Of a stretch of 64,000 nt of DNA, positions 54,524-62,621 are shown one piece after another (position 1 is the first letter of the stretch; each line of letters starts with the position of its first letter). The position numbers and the translations under genes were made by a program. Origin of the DNA: Curtobacterium sp. TC1 (lineage in GTDB: Bacteria; Actinomycetota; Actinomycetes; Actinomycetales; Microbacteriaceae); the NCBI RefSeq assembly GCF_019844075.1, contig NZ_CP081964.1, positions 1,054,001 through 1,118,000 on the forward strand, read 5' to 3'. Below the pieces are notes generated by a model. It worked only from the letters and a program-made list of their open reading frames with translations. It was not told where the DNA came from and made no database searches.

Positions 54524-57500
54524 CCGACACGACCGACGTGACCGACACGACCGACGTGACCGACGTGACCGACGTGACCGACACGACCGACGTGACCGCC
54601 ACGGCAGGGACCGTCGCGCCCGCGATCCGGCACGGCGCCGACGCCATCGCCGACGCCCTCGGCCGCCCCCGCCCGACCGCGCAGCAGCGCGCCGTCATCG
54701 AGTCCCCGCTCGCCCCCGCCCTGGTCGTCGCCGGGGCCGGCAGCGGCAAGACCGAGACGATGGCGTCGCGCGTCGTCTGGCTCCTGGCGAACGGCCTCGT
54801 CCGCCCCGACGAGGTCCTCGGCCTGACGTTCACCCGCAAGGCCGCCGGCGAACTCTCGGTCCGCATCAACGACCGCATCCGTGCGCTGGAGGACGTCGGC
54901 CTGATCACCCCGGGCGACGCCTTCGAAGCGCCGACGGTGTCGACCTACAACGCGTTCGCGAACGCCGTCTTCCGCGAGAACGCCCTGCTCGTCGGCCGCG
55001 ACGGCGAGTCCCAGGTCCTGACCGAACCCTCCGCCTGGCAGCTGGCCCGCCGCGTCGTGGTGGCCGCGCGTGACGACCGGCTGGCCGGACTCGACCGCGA
55101 CGTCGACACCCTCACCGCGGCCGTGGTGGCGCTCGCCGGTGCGACGTCCGAGCACCTCGTCGAACCCGAGGACCTCCGTCGTTTCGCCGTCGAGTTCTCC
55201 GACCTGCTCGAGCTGCCCGGCAACCGGGGCAAGCCGTACAAGGCGATCACCGACGCCGTCGCCGCGATCGGTGCACTGGAACCGCTCGCCGACCTGGTCA
55301 CGGAGTTCCGGCGGCAGAAGGTCGACCGGGGCTTCGTCGAGTTCTCCGACCAGATCGCCCTGGCGCTCGCCGCGGCCGAGTCCGCGCCGCGCGTGGTCAC
55401 GGACCTGCGGCAGCGGTTCGGCGTCGTGCTGCTCGACGAGTACCAGGACACCTCGGTGGTGCAGACCCGGTTCCTCGCCCGGCTGTTCCGCGGGCACTCG
55501 GTGATGGCAGTGGGCGATCCGCACCAGTCGATCTACGGGTTCCGCGGTGCGAGCGCCGCGAACCTCGCCCGCTTCCCGCGCGACTTCGGGGGGACCGAGC
55601 CGGAGTCGGCGCGGCCCGTCACGTTCGCGCTGTCGACGAGCTGGCGGAACCCGGTCGACGTCCTCGCGGGGGCGAACGCGATCGTGGCTCCGTTGTCCGA
55701 AGCGTCCGAGGTCGACGTCGAGCGCCTGTCACCGCGACCCGGCGCCGACACCGGGACGGTCCGTGCGGTGTTCCCGGAGACCCTGCCGGAAGAGGCCGAC
55801 GAGGTCGCCGCGTGGTTCCAGGACCACCGGAAGCGGAACCCGACCGGGTCGATGGCTCTGCTGCTCCGTGCCCGCAAGGACCTGGCGTCGTTCACCGCTG
55901 CGCTCGGTGCGCGCGCGGTGCCCTTCCACGTGCTCGGGACCGGCGGCCTGCTGCAGCGCCCCGAGATCGTGGACCTCGTCGCCTGCCTGCGGGTGCTGCA
56001 CGACCCGGCCGCCGGCAACGACCTCATCCGGTTGCTCGCGGGCGCCCGGTGGCGGGTGGGCGCGGCGGACGTCGTCGCCCTGCACCACCTCGCGCGCTGG
56101 CTGTTCCAGCGCGACCACACCCAGCAGCGCCTCGACGACGAACTGACGGCGGCCTTCCGCGCCTCGGTCGCTGCGGGGGAGCACGGCTCGATCGTCGACG
56201 CCCTGGACTTCGTGGCGACCGCACCGGACGACCACGGTGCGCTCGAGGGCATCACGCCCGCCGGTCGCAGCCGGATGCGGGCGCTCGGCGCGCAGCTCGC
56301 GATGCTGCGGTCGCGGGCCGGCAGCGACCTGGTCGACTTCGTGACGCTCGTGGTGCAGGAGATGCGGCTCGACATCGAGGTCGCGGCGCACGAGCAGGGC
56401 AGTGGGGCGTACCTCGACGCCTTCATCGACGAACTCGCCGGGTTCGTGTCCACCGACGACCGCGCCGACCTCGGGTCCTTCCTGGGGTGGATCGACGCCG
56501 CTGCCCGTCGTGACGACATGGGCCCGCGCTCCGAGGAACCCGAGGCGGGCACGGTCCAGATCCTGACGATCCACGGATCGAAGGGCCTCGAGTGGGACGC
56601 CGTCGCGGTGCCGCGCATGGTCGAGGGCGGGCTGCCCGCACGGCCGCAGGAAGGCTCGTCCGGGTGGCTCGGCTTCGGCCGTCTGCCGTACGAGTTCCGG
56701 GGGGACGGCGCCGAGCTGCCGAACCTGGCGTGGCGCGGGCAGGAGACCCAGAAGGACGTCACGACCGCGATCGACGCCTTCAAGGAGCAGGTGAAGGCCC
56801 GCAACGAGGACGAGGAACGCCGACTCACGTACGTCGCGCTGACGCGTGCCCGCCACGACCTGCTCGTGTCCGGCTCGTTCTGGGCCGGCGGCGTGCGCCC
56901 CACGGAGCCGAGCCGGTACCTGCACGACCTGGTCGAGGCCGGGGTCGTGGACGACACCGCGATCCCGGAGACCACCGTGCACGACGAGAACCCCCTCGGC
57001 GAGGACGGTGCGACGCAGCTCTGGCCGCACGTGCCGTTCGGACAGCGGGCGCCCCGGGTGCTCGCGGCGGCCGAGCGGGTGCGGAACGCCAACCCCGGCG
57101 CCTCCGGCCGGTACGCCGCCGACATCGACCTGCTGCTCGCCGAACGACGCGCGACCCGGAACGCGAAGCACGCGGTCGTGGTCCCGCACCGTGTGCCGGC
57201 CTCCGGCTTCAAGGACTACCTGACCGAGCCGGACAAGGTGGCCGAGCGCCTGCGTCGGCCGATGCCGGAGCGTCCGTACCGCGCGACCCGGCTCGGCACG
57301 CTGTTCCACCAGTGGGTCGAGCAGCGCGCCCGGACGGGCGGGTCGCTCGAGACCCTCGACGTGTGGGGCGACGAGCTCGACCTCGACGCCGACGACCTGG
57401 TCGACGCCTCGCCCGACGCCGTGGTCACGGACGACGACGCCCGACGGCTGGCCGACTTCCAGGCGACCTTCGCGCGTTCCCGGTGGGCCGGTCGCACGCC

Positions 57501-57819
57501 GGTGGAGGTCGAGCGGGAGATCCACATCCCGTTCCTCGGGCACAGCGTCGTCTGCAAGCTCGACGCCGTCTACGAGATCGACGGGCGGGCCGAGGTCGTG
57601 GACTGGAAGACGGGCAAGGCGCCGTCCGGTGCCGACGACCTGGCCCGCCGGACCCTGCAGCTCGCCCTGTACCGGGTGGCGTACGCCGAGTTCACCGGAC
57701 GGCCGCTCGACCAGGTCGACGCGGTGTTCTACTTCGTCGCGGACGACCTCGAGGTGCGTCCGACCGAGCTGCTGGACCGCGCCGGACTCGAGCGGGCCTG
57801 GACGGCCGCGATCAGCTGA
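54520..57819 (+). CDS. adnB: AdnB-like helicase-nuclease subunit
   Basis: A 1099-residue UvrD/RecB-type ATP-dependent DNA helicase-nuclease, partner of AdnA. Walker A is GAGSGKT at 72-78. Motif II is the canonical LLDEYQDTS at about 304-312, then MAVGDPHQSIYGFRGA, HGSKGLEWDAVAVPR and YVALTRARHDLL. The C-terminal nuclease domain has VVDWKTGKAPSGADDLARR near 1025. The intact motor motifs match the lead motor role of AdnB. The GTG at 54520 overlaps the adnA stop (GTGA). The first 27 residues are a repetitive Thr/Asp/Val stretch encoded by tandem repeats, so the true start could be any of several GTG codons. Confidence 0.92.
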   Translation: MTDTTDVTDTTDVTDVTDVTDTTDVTATAGTVAPAIRHGADAIADALGRPRPTAQQRAVIESPLAPALVVAGAGSGKTETMASRVVWLLANGLVRPDEVLGLTFTRKAAGELSVRINDRIRALEDVGLITPGDAFEAPTVSTYNAFANAVFRENALLVGRDGESQVLTEPSAWQLARRVVVAARDDRLAGLDRDVDTLTAAVVALAGATSEHLVEPEDLRRFAVEFSDLLELPGNRGKPYKAITDAVAAIGALEPLADLVTEFRRQKVDRGFVEFSDQIALALAAAESAPRVVTDLRQRFGVVLLDEYQDTSVVQTRFLARLFRGHSVMAVGDPHQSIYGFRGASAANLARFPRDFGGTEPESARPVTFALSTSWRNPVDVLAGANAIVAPLSEASEVDVERLSPRPGADTGTVRAVFPETLPEEADEVAAWFQDHRKRNPTGSMALLLRARKDLASFTAALGARAVPFHVLGTGGLLQRPEIVDLVACLRVLHDPAAGNDLIRLLAGARWRVGAADVVALHHLARWLFQRDHTQQRLDDELTAAFRASVAAGEHGSIVDALDFVATAPDDHGALEGITPAGRSRMRALGAQLAMLRSRAGSDLVDFVTLVVQEMRLDIEVAAHEQGSGAYLDAFIDELAGFVSTDDRADLGSFLGWIDAAARRDDMGPRSEEPEAGTVQILTIHGSKGLEWDAVAVPRMVEGGLPARPQEGSSGWLGFGRLPYEFRGDGAELPNLAWRGQETQKDVTTAIDAFKEQVKARNEDEERRLTYVALTRARHDLLVSGSFWAGGVRPTEPSRYLHDLVEAGVVDDTAIPETTVHDENPLGEDGATQLWPHVPFGQRAPRVLAAAERVRNANPGASGRYAADIDLLLAERRATRNAKHAVVVPHRVPASGFKDYLTEPDKVAERLRRPMPERPYRATRLGTLFHQWVEQRARTGGSLETLDVWGDELDLDADDLVDASPDAVVTDDDARRLADFQATFARSRWAGRTPVEVEREIHIPFLGHSVVCKLDAVYEIDGRAEVVDWKTGKAPSGADDLARRTLQLALYRVAYAEFTGRPLDQVDAVFYFVADDLEVRPTELLDRAGLERAWTAAIS
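54523..54594 (+). repeat. four tandem 18-bp repeats at the start of adnB
   Basis: The unit ACCGACACGACCGACGTG occurs four times (54523-54540, 54541-54558, 54559-54576 with two changes, 54577-54594). It is itself a doubled 9-mer. It encodes the (TDTTDV)n N-terminus of AdnB and creates five additional in-frame GTG codons. Confidence 0.9.
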
Positions 57820-57911
57820 CGGGCGGCCGGGTCGCGGTCGATCGGTGGACGTGACCGCCCGGCGGACGTGACCGTTCGGCGGGGCGCCCCGCGCCCGTCC
57901 GGCGACGCACC

Positions 57912-57952
57912 GGAGGCCCGGAGCGGGTCCGCCGGACCGGCACCGGGCCTCC
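57912..57952. terminator. terminator after adnB
   Basis: GGAGGCCCGG (57912-57921) pairs with CCGGGCCTCC (57943-57952), and the loop holds a second small hairpin, GGTCC/GGACC. It belongs to the GGGAGGC-type family with one changed base. It sits between convergent adnB and the phosphotransferase gene. The rest of 57820-58013 is empty. Confidence 0.75.
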
Positions 57953-58013
57953 AGACGGTTGCGTGCACCGCGACCCACGCGACCGGCGTGGACCGCTCTG
58001 CGGGCGGGCGGCG

Positions 58014-59012
58014 TCAGCCGTGGCGGCGTTCGGTCGACGACAGCAGCTGCTCGACCTCGCCGATCTCCATCGTCTCGGGGGACACCGACTGCAGCGGCTC
58101 CGCGCTCGGCGCGTGCACCGCGTCCACCAGTCGGTGCATCATCGCGACCGCGTCGTCGACGACCTCGGTGCTCTTCGCCTGCACGCCGTGCAGCAGCCAG
58201 TGCGCCGTCTCGAGTTCGTGGTGCACACGAGCGCGCTGGGCGAGCTGGCGGTCGCGTCCACCGCCGTTCGCCTCGTAGGCGCTCAGGACGGTGTCGAAGG
58301 CGTCGCGTCGGCCGGCGAGCACCCAGGCGAGGTCCTTCGCCGGGTCGCCCAGCCGGAGCTCGCCCCAGTCGAGGATCCCGCTGACGGCGTCGCCGTCGAC
58401 GAGCAGCACGCCGGGGCCGATCGATCCGTGCACGACGGTCGGGGTGAACTGCCACAGCTGCTGGTCGCGCGCGGCACCCTCCCACCGTTCGACCAGGGCG
58501 GCGGGCACGAGCTTGGTGGCGACGGCGCGGTCCATCACGGACACGGCGGAGCGCAGCACCTCGAACGGGGTGAGCGACGGCAGGCCGGCGTCGGAGACGA
58601 AGCTCGTCGGCAGCTGGTGGATCGCGGCGAGGGCGCGGCCCACGCTCGTGGCGAGCTCGGGGCGCTCGGCGAACGACGCGAGCGTCGGGTGCGCGCCCGG
58701 CAGACGGGTGGTGACGATGGCGCGGGTCGATCCGATCGGCGCCTGACCGCGGTACTCGGCCACACCGAACGGGAGGCGCGTGCGGATCCCGGCGCTCAGC
58801 GCACGGATCGCGACGAGGTCGGCCGACTGCCGGGCTTCCGCCCGCTGGTTCCGGGGACGTCGGATGACCGTCTCGGCGCCGTCGGCGTCGCGGAGGAGAG
58901 CCGACTCGTAGTCGCCGGCCGCGGCCGAGCCGAGCGTGCGCGTGCCCGTGACGACGAGACCGGGCACGGCCGTCGTCGCCAACGCGGCTAGAGTGAACTG
59001 GGATCCCGCCAT
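58014..59012 (-). CDS. aminoglycoside-phosphotransferase-fold protein, probably catalytically degenerate
   Basis: A 332-residue protein with the APH/choline-kinase fold. The N-lobe contains DYESALLRDADGAETVIRRPRN and the C-lobe contains ILDWGELRLGDPAKDLAWVL, where the DW and DPAKDL elements are intact. The catalytic loop, normally HGDLxxxN, reads H195-G196-S197-I-G-P-G-V. The catalytic Asp and metal-binding Asn are thus replaced. The ATG at 59012 has TACCCT seven nt upstream. It is divergent from nudC in the UvrD2 neighbourhood. A kinase assignment is not safe. It may bind a nucleotide or act as a scaffold. Confidence 0.85.
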   Translation of the reverse strand: MAGSQFTLAALATTAVPGLVVTGTRTLGSAAAGDYESALLRDADGAETVIRRPRNQRAEARQSADLVAIRALSAGIRTRLPFGVAEYRGQAPIGSTRAIVTTRLPGAHPTLASFAERPELATSVGRALAAIHQLPTSFVSDAGLPSLTPFEVLRSAVSVMDRAVATKLVPAALVERWEGAARDQQLWQFTPTVVHGSIGPGVLLVDGDAVSGILDWGELRLGDPAKDLAWVLAGRRDAFDTVLSAYEANGGGRDRQLAQRARVHHELETAHWLLHGVQAKSTEVVDDAVAMMHRLVDAVHAPSAEPLQSVSPETMEIGEVEQLLSSTERRHG

Positions 59013-59129
59013 GCCCCTCAGGGTAGGTGCGTGACGCCTGCACCGGTGCACGCCACGCTGTTCCCGAAGCCTTCCCAGCACGCCTTGCCCGCAGGCCTCG
59101 CCTGCACCTGAACCGAGGAGCCCTCTGCC

Positions 59130-60065
59130 GTGACCGTCGAGTTCGCCTCCCGGCTCCCGCTGTCCCGCAACGAACTCGACCGCGACGCCGAGTTCCGTAC
59201 GACGCCGGACCTCGACCGGGTCCTGCGCGAGGACTCCGCGACCCGGTACCTGCCGGTGCACGGCTCGGAGATGCTCCGGAACGCCGACGGCACCCTGCGC
59301 TTCGTCACCGCGTCCGAGGTCCCGGCCGGCACCGTGACCCTGTACCTCGGCCGCGCGGTCGCCGATGCTGCCGACGCTCCCGCCGGCACCCGCTTCGTCG
59401 CCGCCCTCGTCGACGACGGCACCGCGGCGGCCATCGAGCCGTCCGACGACGCGTGGGAGAGCCTGCGCATGTTCGGCACCGAGCTGTCCCCGCGCGACCA
59501 GGGCCTGGCCGTCGAGGCGGTGGCGATGGCGAACTGGCACGCCGTCCACGGCTTCTCGCCCCGCACCGGGTCGGCGACCGACGTCGTCACCGGCGGCTGG
59601 GTCCGCCGCGACCCCGAGGGGCACGAGCACTTCCCGCGCACCGACGCCGCCATCATCGTCGGGGTCGTCGACGCCGACGACCGCATCCTGCTCGGCTCGA
59701 ACGCCGCGTGGGACGCGAACCGCTACTCGTTGCTCGCCGGGTTCGTCGAACCGGGCGAGTCGCTCGAGGACGCCGTCCGCCGCGAGGTCTTCGAGGAGTC
59801 CGGCGTGCACGTCGAGGAGCCCGAGTACCTCGGCTCGCAGCCGTGGCCGTTCCCCGCGTCGCTGATGGTCGGCTTCCGCGCCCGCGCGGTGGACGGCGAC
59901 CCGTCGACGGCGCGACCCGACGGCGTCGAGATCCTCGACGTGCGCTGGTTCTCGCGTGAGGACATCCGGGAGCGCGCGGGGGACACCCTGCTGCTGCCCG
60001 GCCGGACGTCGATCGCCCGCGCCATCATCGAGGAGTGGTACGGCGGGCCCCTGGACCTGCCGTGA
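59130..60065 (+). CDS. nudC: NAD(+) diphosphatase NudC (zinc-ribbon-less)
   Basis: A 311-residue Nudix hydrolase cleaving NADH to NMNH and AMP, and able to remove NAD caps from RNA in related species. The Nudix box GFVEPGESLEDAVRREVFEESGV is complete (residues about 204-226). The NudC-specific SQPWPFPASLMVGF follows. The zinc-ribbon cysteines expected between the domains are missing: FCxxCG is FSPRTG and the next pair is replaced (WVRRDPEGHEHFPRTD, about 139-170). The GTG at 59130 has GAGGAG upstream. Its stop overlaps the UvrD2-like gene start (GTGA). Confidence 0.92.
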   Translation: MTVEFASRLPLSRNELDRDAEFRTTPDLDRVLREDSATRYLPVHGSEMLRNADGTLRFVTASEVPAGTVTLYLGRAVADAADAPAGTRFVAALVDDGTAAAIEPSDDAWESLRMFGTELSPRDQGLAVEAVAMANWHAVHGFSPRTGSATDVVTGGWVRRDPEGHEHFPRTDAAIIVGVVDADDRILLGSNAAWDANRYSLLAGFVEPGESLEDAVRREVFEESGVHVEEPEYLGSQPWPFPASLMVGFRARAVDGDPSTARPDGVEILDVRWFSREDIRERAGDTLLLPGRTSIARAIIEEWYGGPLDLP

Positions 60066-61798
60066 GCGGGGTGCCCGAGCTCCGTCCACCGTCACCCGAT
60101 GAACTGCTCGCCGCCCTCGACGCGGAGCAGCGCACCGTCGCCCGGACCCTGCTCGGCCCCGTCGCGGTGCTGGCGGGAGCCGGAACCGGCAAGACCCGGG
60201 CGATCACCCACCGCATCGCCTACGGGGTCGCGACCGGCACCTACGCGCCGAACCACGTCCTCGCGCTGACGTTCACCACCCGCGCTGCCGGTGAGCTGCG
60301 GTCGCGACTCCGCTCGCTCGGCGCCGGGACGGTGCAGGCCCGCACCTTCCACGCCGCGGCGATGGCGCAGCTCAGCTACTTCTGGCCGGACACCGTCGGC
60401 GGGCACGCCCCGAAGATCGTCGAGTCCAAGGGGCGGATGATCGCGCACGCCGCCGACACCGTCGGCATGTCGGTCGACACGCCGGTGCTGCGCGACCTGG
60501 CCGCCGAGGTCGAGTGGCGCAAGGTGCAGATGCTCTCGCTCGAGGAGTACGAGGCCGCCGCCGCCGAACGCGTCATGCCGCGTGACACCTCGCCGCGCCG
60601 GGTGATCGACCTGATGAAGGCGTACGAACGCCTCAAGGACGACCGCCGACAGCTCGACTTCGAGGACGTCCTGCTCGCCACGCTCGGCATGGTGGAGTCG
60701 GAGCCGCGGGTGGCGTCGTACGTGCGGCAGCAGTACCGGTTCTTCGTCGTCGACGAGTACCAGGACGTCTCGCCCGTGCAGCACGACCTGCTGCGCGCCT
60801 GGCTCGGCGGCCGCGACGACCTGTGCGTCGTCGGTGACGCCAGCCAGACGATCTACTCGTTCGCCGGTGCCTCGAGCGACTACCTGCTGGGGTTCGGCTC
60901 GGAGTTCCCGCGCGGCTCGGTCCTGCGACTCGAACGGAACTACCGCTCCACCCGCGAGGTCGTGCACGCCGCCAACGCGCTGATGCGCGGACAGCCGGGC
61001 GCCCTCGACCTGGTCGCCCAGACGCAGGAACCCGGACCCGACCCCGTCGTGGTGCCGTGTGTGCACGACGGCGACGAGGCGCAGACCATCGCCCGGCGGA
61101 TCGCGGAACTCGTCGCCGCGGGGGCGAAGTACGGCGACTGCGCGGTGCTGTTCCGCGTCGGCGCGCAGTCCGCGGCGCTCGAGTCCGCGCTGGGCCGCAA
61201 CGGCATCCCCTACCGCGTGCAGGGTGGCACGCGCTTCTTCAACCGCCCCGAGGTGAAGCTCGCGGTGCACCACATGCGCGGTGAAGCGATCCGGCAGACC
61301 GACGACGAACTGACCCGCCGTGTCCGTCTCGTGCTGCAGGTCAGTGGGTGGACGCCGACCGCGCCCGAGGGCACAGGCGCCGTCCGTGACCAGTGGGAAG
61401 CCCTGCAGGCGATCATGGGCCTGGCCGAGGACGCCCCCGCCGGCACGACCATGCAGCAGTTCACCCAGGACCTGGTGGACCGTGCGGCGACCCACCACGA
61501 GCCCGAGGTCGACGCCGTCACCCTGGCGACCCTGCACTCGTCGAAGGGCCTGGAGTGGCCCAACGTCGTGATCGCCGGCGCCGCCGAGGGGCTCCTGCCG
61601 ATCTCCCACGCCACCACCGACACCGAGGTCGACGAGGAACGACGCCTGTTCTACGTCGGACTCACCCGTGCCCGGCGAACCGTGACCATCACGTGGTCGC
61701 GACAGGGCTCCACACGTGGGGGAGCCCGTGCTCCGAGTCGGTTCCTGGCAGCGCTCGGCACGCGCACCGCGGATGGAGCGGCACCGACCACCGGCTGA
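60062..61798 (+). CDS. uvrD2: UvrD2-like superfamily 1 DNA helicase
   Basis: A 578-residue 3'-5' DNA helicase. Walker A is AGAGTGKTRA at about 38-47, with FTTRAAGELRSRL. Motif II is VVDEYQDVSPVQ near 230, then VGDASQTIYSFAGAS, LRLERNYRST, LHSSKGLEW and FYVGLTRAR. It follows nudC with a GTGA overlap, as in Mycobacterium. It is shorter than mycobacterial UvrD2 (about 700 residues): the protein stops soon after motif VI and I see neither the four-cysteine motif nor an HRDC domain. The 3' end overlaps the convergent E1-like gene by 110 bp. Confidence 0.9.
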   Translation: MSGVPELRPPSPDELLAALDAEQRTVARTLLGPVAVLAGAGTGKTRAITHRIAYGVATGTYAPNHVLALTFTTRAAGELRSRLRSLGAGTVQARTFHAAAMAQLSYFWPDTVGGHAPKIVESKGRMIAHAADTVGMSVDTPVLRDLAAEVEWRKVQMLSLEEYEAAAAERVMPRDTSPRRVIDLMKAYERLKDDRRQLDFEDVLLATLGMVESEPRVASYVRQQYRFFVVDEYQDVSPVQHDLLRAWLGGRDDLCVVGDASQTIYSFAGASSDYLLGFGSEFPRGSVLRLERNYRSTREVVHAANALMRGQPGALDLVAQTQEPGPDPVVVPCVHDGDEAQTIARRIAELVAAGAKYGDCAVLFRVGAQSAALESALGRNGIPYRVQGGTRFFNRPEVKLAVHHMRGEAIRQTDDELTRRVRLVLQVSGWTPTAPEGTGAVRDQWEALQAIMGLAEDAPAGTTMQQFTQDLVDRAATHHEPEVDAVTLATLHSSKGLEWPNVVIAGAAEGLLPISHATTDTEVDEERRLFYVGLTRARRTVTITWSRQGSTRGGARAPSRFLAALGTRTADGAAPTTG

Positions 61799-62546
61799 CG
61801 GCCAGGTCGTCGCGGTCGAAGACCACCTGGTCGGGGTCGGCGCGTTGCGTCCGCAGGGGCAGGCGCTGCACGAGCAGTCGGGTCGTGGCAGCGGCCACCG
61901 CGGCGGTCCGCCAGGGCGACAGGGGCGACGGCGGTCGTCCCCACAGCTGCGACGCGATCGCCGGCCACGCCGGGTCGTCGTCCACGCGAGCGAACTCCGC
62001 GCACTGGAGGCACGGGCCGGCCCCCGGCACGACGAACGGCCCGAGGCGGATGCGTCCGTCGCCCACCACGACCGCCAGGTGCGGCACGCCCCTGCGGGTC
62101 CAGGCGGCGCGGAGCGCCGGGTCGACGACGTGGTCGGCGACCACCACGGCGAGCCGGGGCTCGTGCTCCGGCAGGACGACCGGGCCGCCCCGCGGGGACG
62201 ACGTCCGGGCGACGGTCACGCCCTCACCGCACAGGTGGGCCGCGATCGTGTCCGCGAGCCCGCCGGACCCGTGCACCTCGATCCGTTCGAGCGGTTCGGG
62301 CAGGACGTCGATCACCGCGGGGGACGCCGCACCGAGCACCCGCGCGGCGACGTCCGGTGGGCAGCCCGACGTGACGGCGAGGCCGCTCAGGGCCTCGCGC
62401 CCCGTCTCACGCCGGAGGGCGCTGAGGAACCGCTCTTCGCCCGTGGTCGGGACGGCGACCACGGCACGGGGCGGATCGACCCCGAGCTGCACCGTGGCCG
62501 GGTCGCGCCAGACGAACTCGAGTGTCGGATCGATGCGGATGCCCAT
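61689..62546 (-). CDS. E1/ThiF-like protein related to TOMM cyclodehydratase leader-binding proteins
   Basis: A 285-residue protein. A nucleotide-binding-type segment IEVHGSGGLADTIAAHLCGEGVTV (about 90-113) is followed by a zinc-knuckle-like pair: CLQC near 183 and HPRCAC near the C-terminus. This is the four-cysteine structural zinc site of E1-like enzymes. Actinobacteria carry such a gene next to uvrD2, and databases often call it a bacteriocin cyclodehydratase-domain protein. No precursor peptide or YcaO gene is nearby, so a housekeeping role is likely. The last CxC codons lie within the overlap with the UvrD2-like gene. Confidence 0.72.
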   Translation of the reverse strand: MGIRIDPTLEFVWRDPATVQLGVDPPRAVVAVPTTGEERFLSALRRETGREALSGLAVTSGCPPDVAARVLGAASPAVIDVLPEPLERIEVHGSGGLADTIAAHLCGEGVTVARTSSPRGGPVVLPEHEPRLAVVVADHVVDPALRAAWTRRGVPHLAVVVGDGRIRLGPFVVPGAGPCLQCAEFARVDDDPAWPAIASQLWGRPPSPLSPWRTAAVAAATTRLLVQRLPLRTQRADPDQVVFDRDDLAVSRWSVPLHPRCACRALPGTDSEHGLPHVWSPVATT

Positions 62547-62621
62547 GACCTCACGCTGCCCGAGTCGGGGGCAGGCGTGGGGTCGGGAGGTGGATCTGTG
62601 GAGAACTCGTCGGTGGCGGCG

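Noticed and set aside
54523..54594. Possible CRISPR-like direct repeats
   Set aside because: Units are contiguous with no spacers and are translated as the AdnB N-terminus.
61689..62546. E1-like gene as part of a thiazole/oxazole-modified peptide cluster
   Set aside because: There is no YcaO, dehydrogenase or precursor peptide nearby; neighbours are the UvrD2-like helicase and DUF2342, the standard actinobacterial context.
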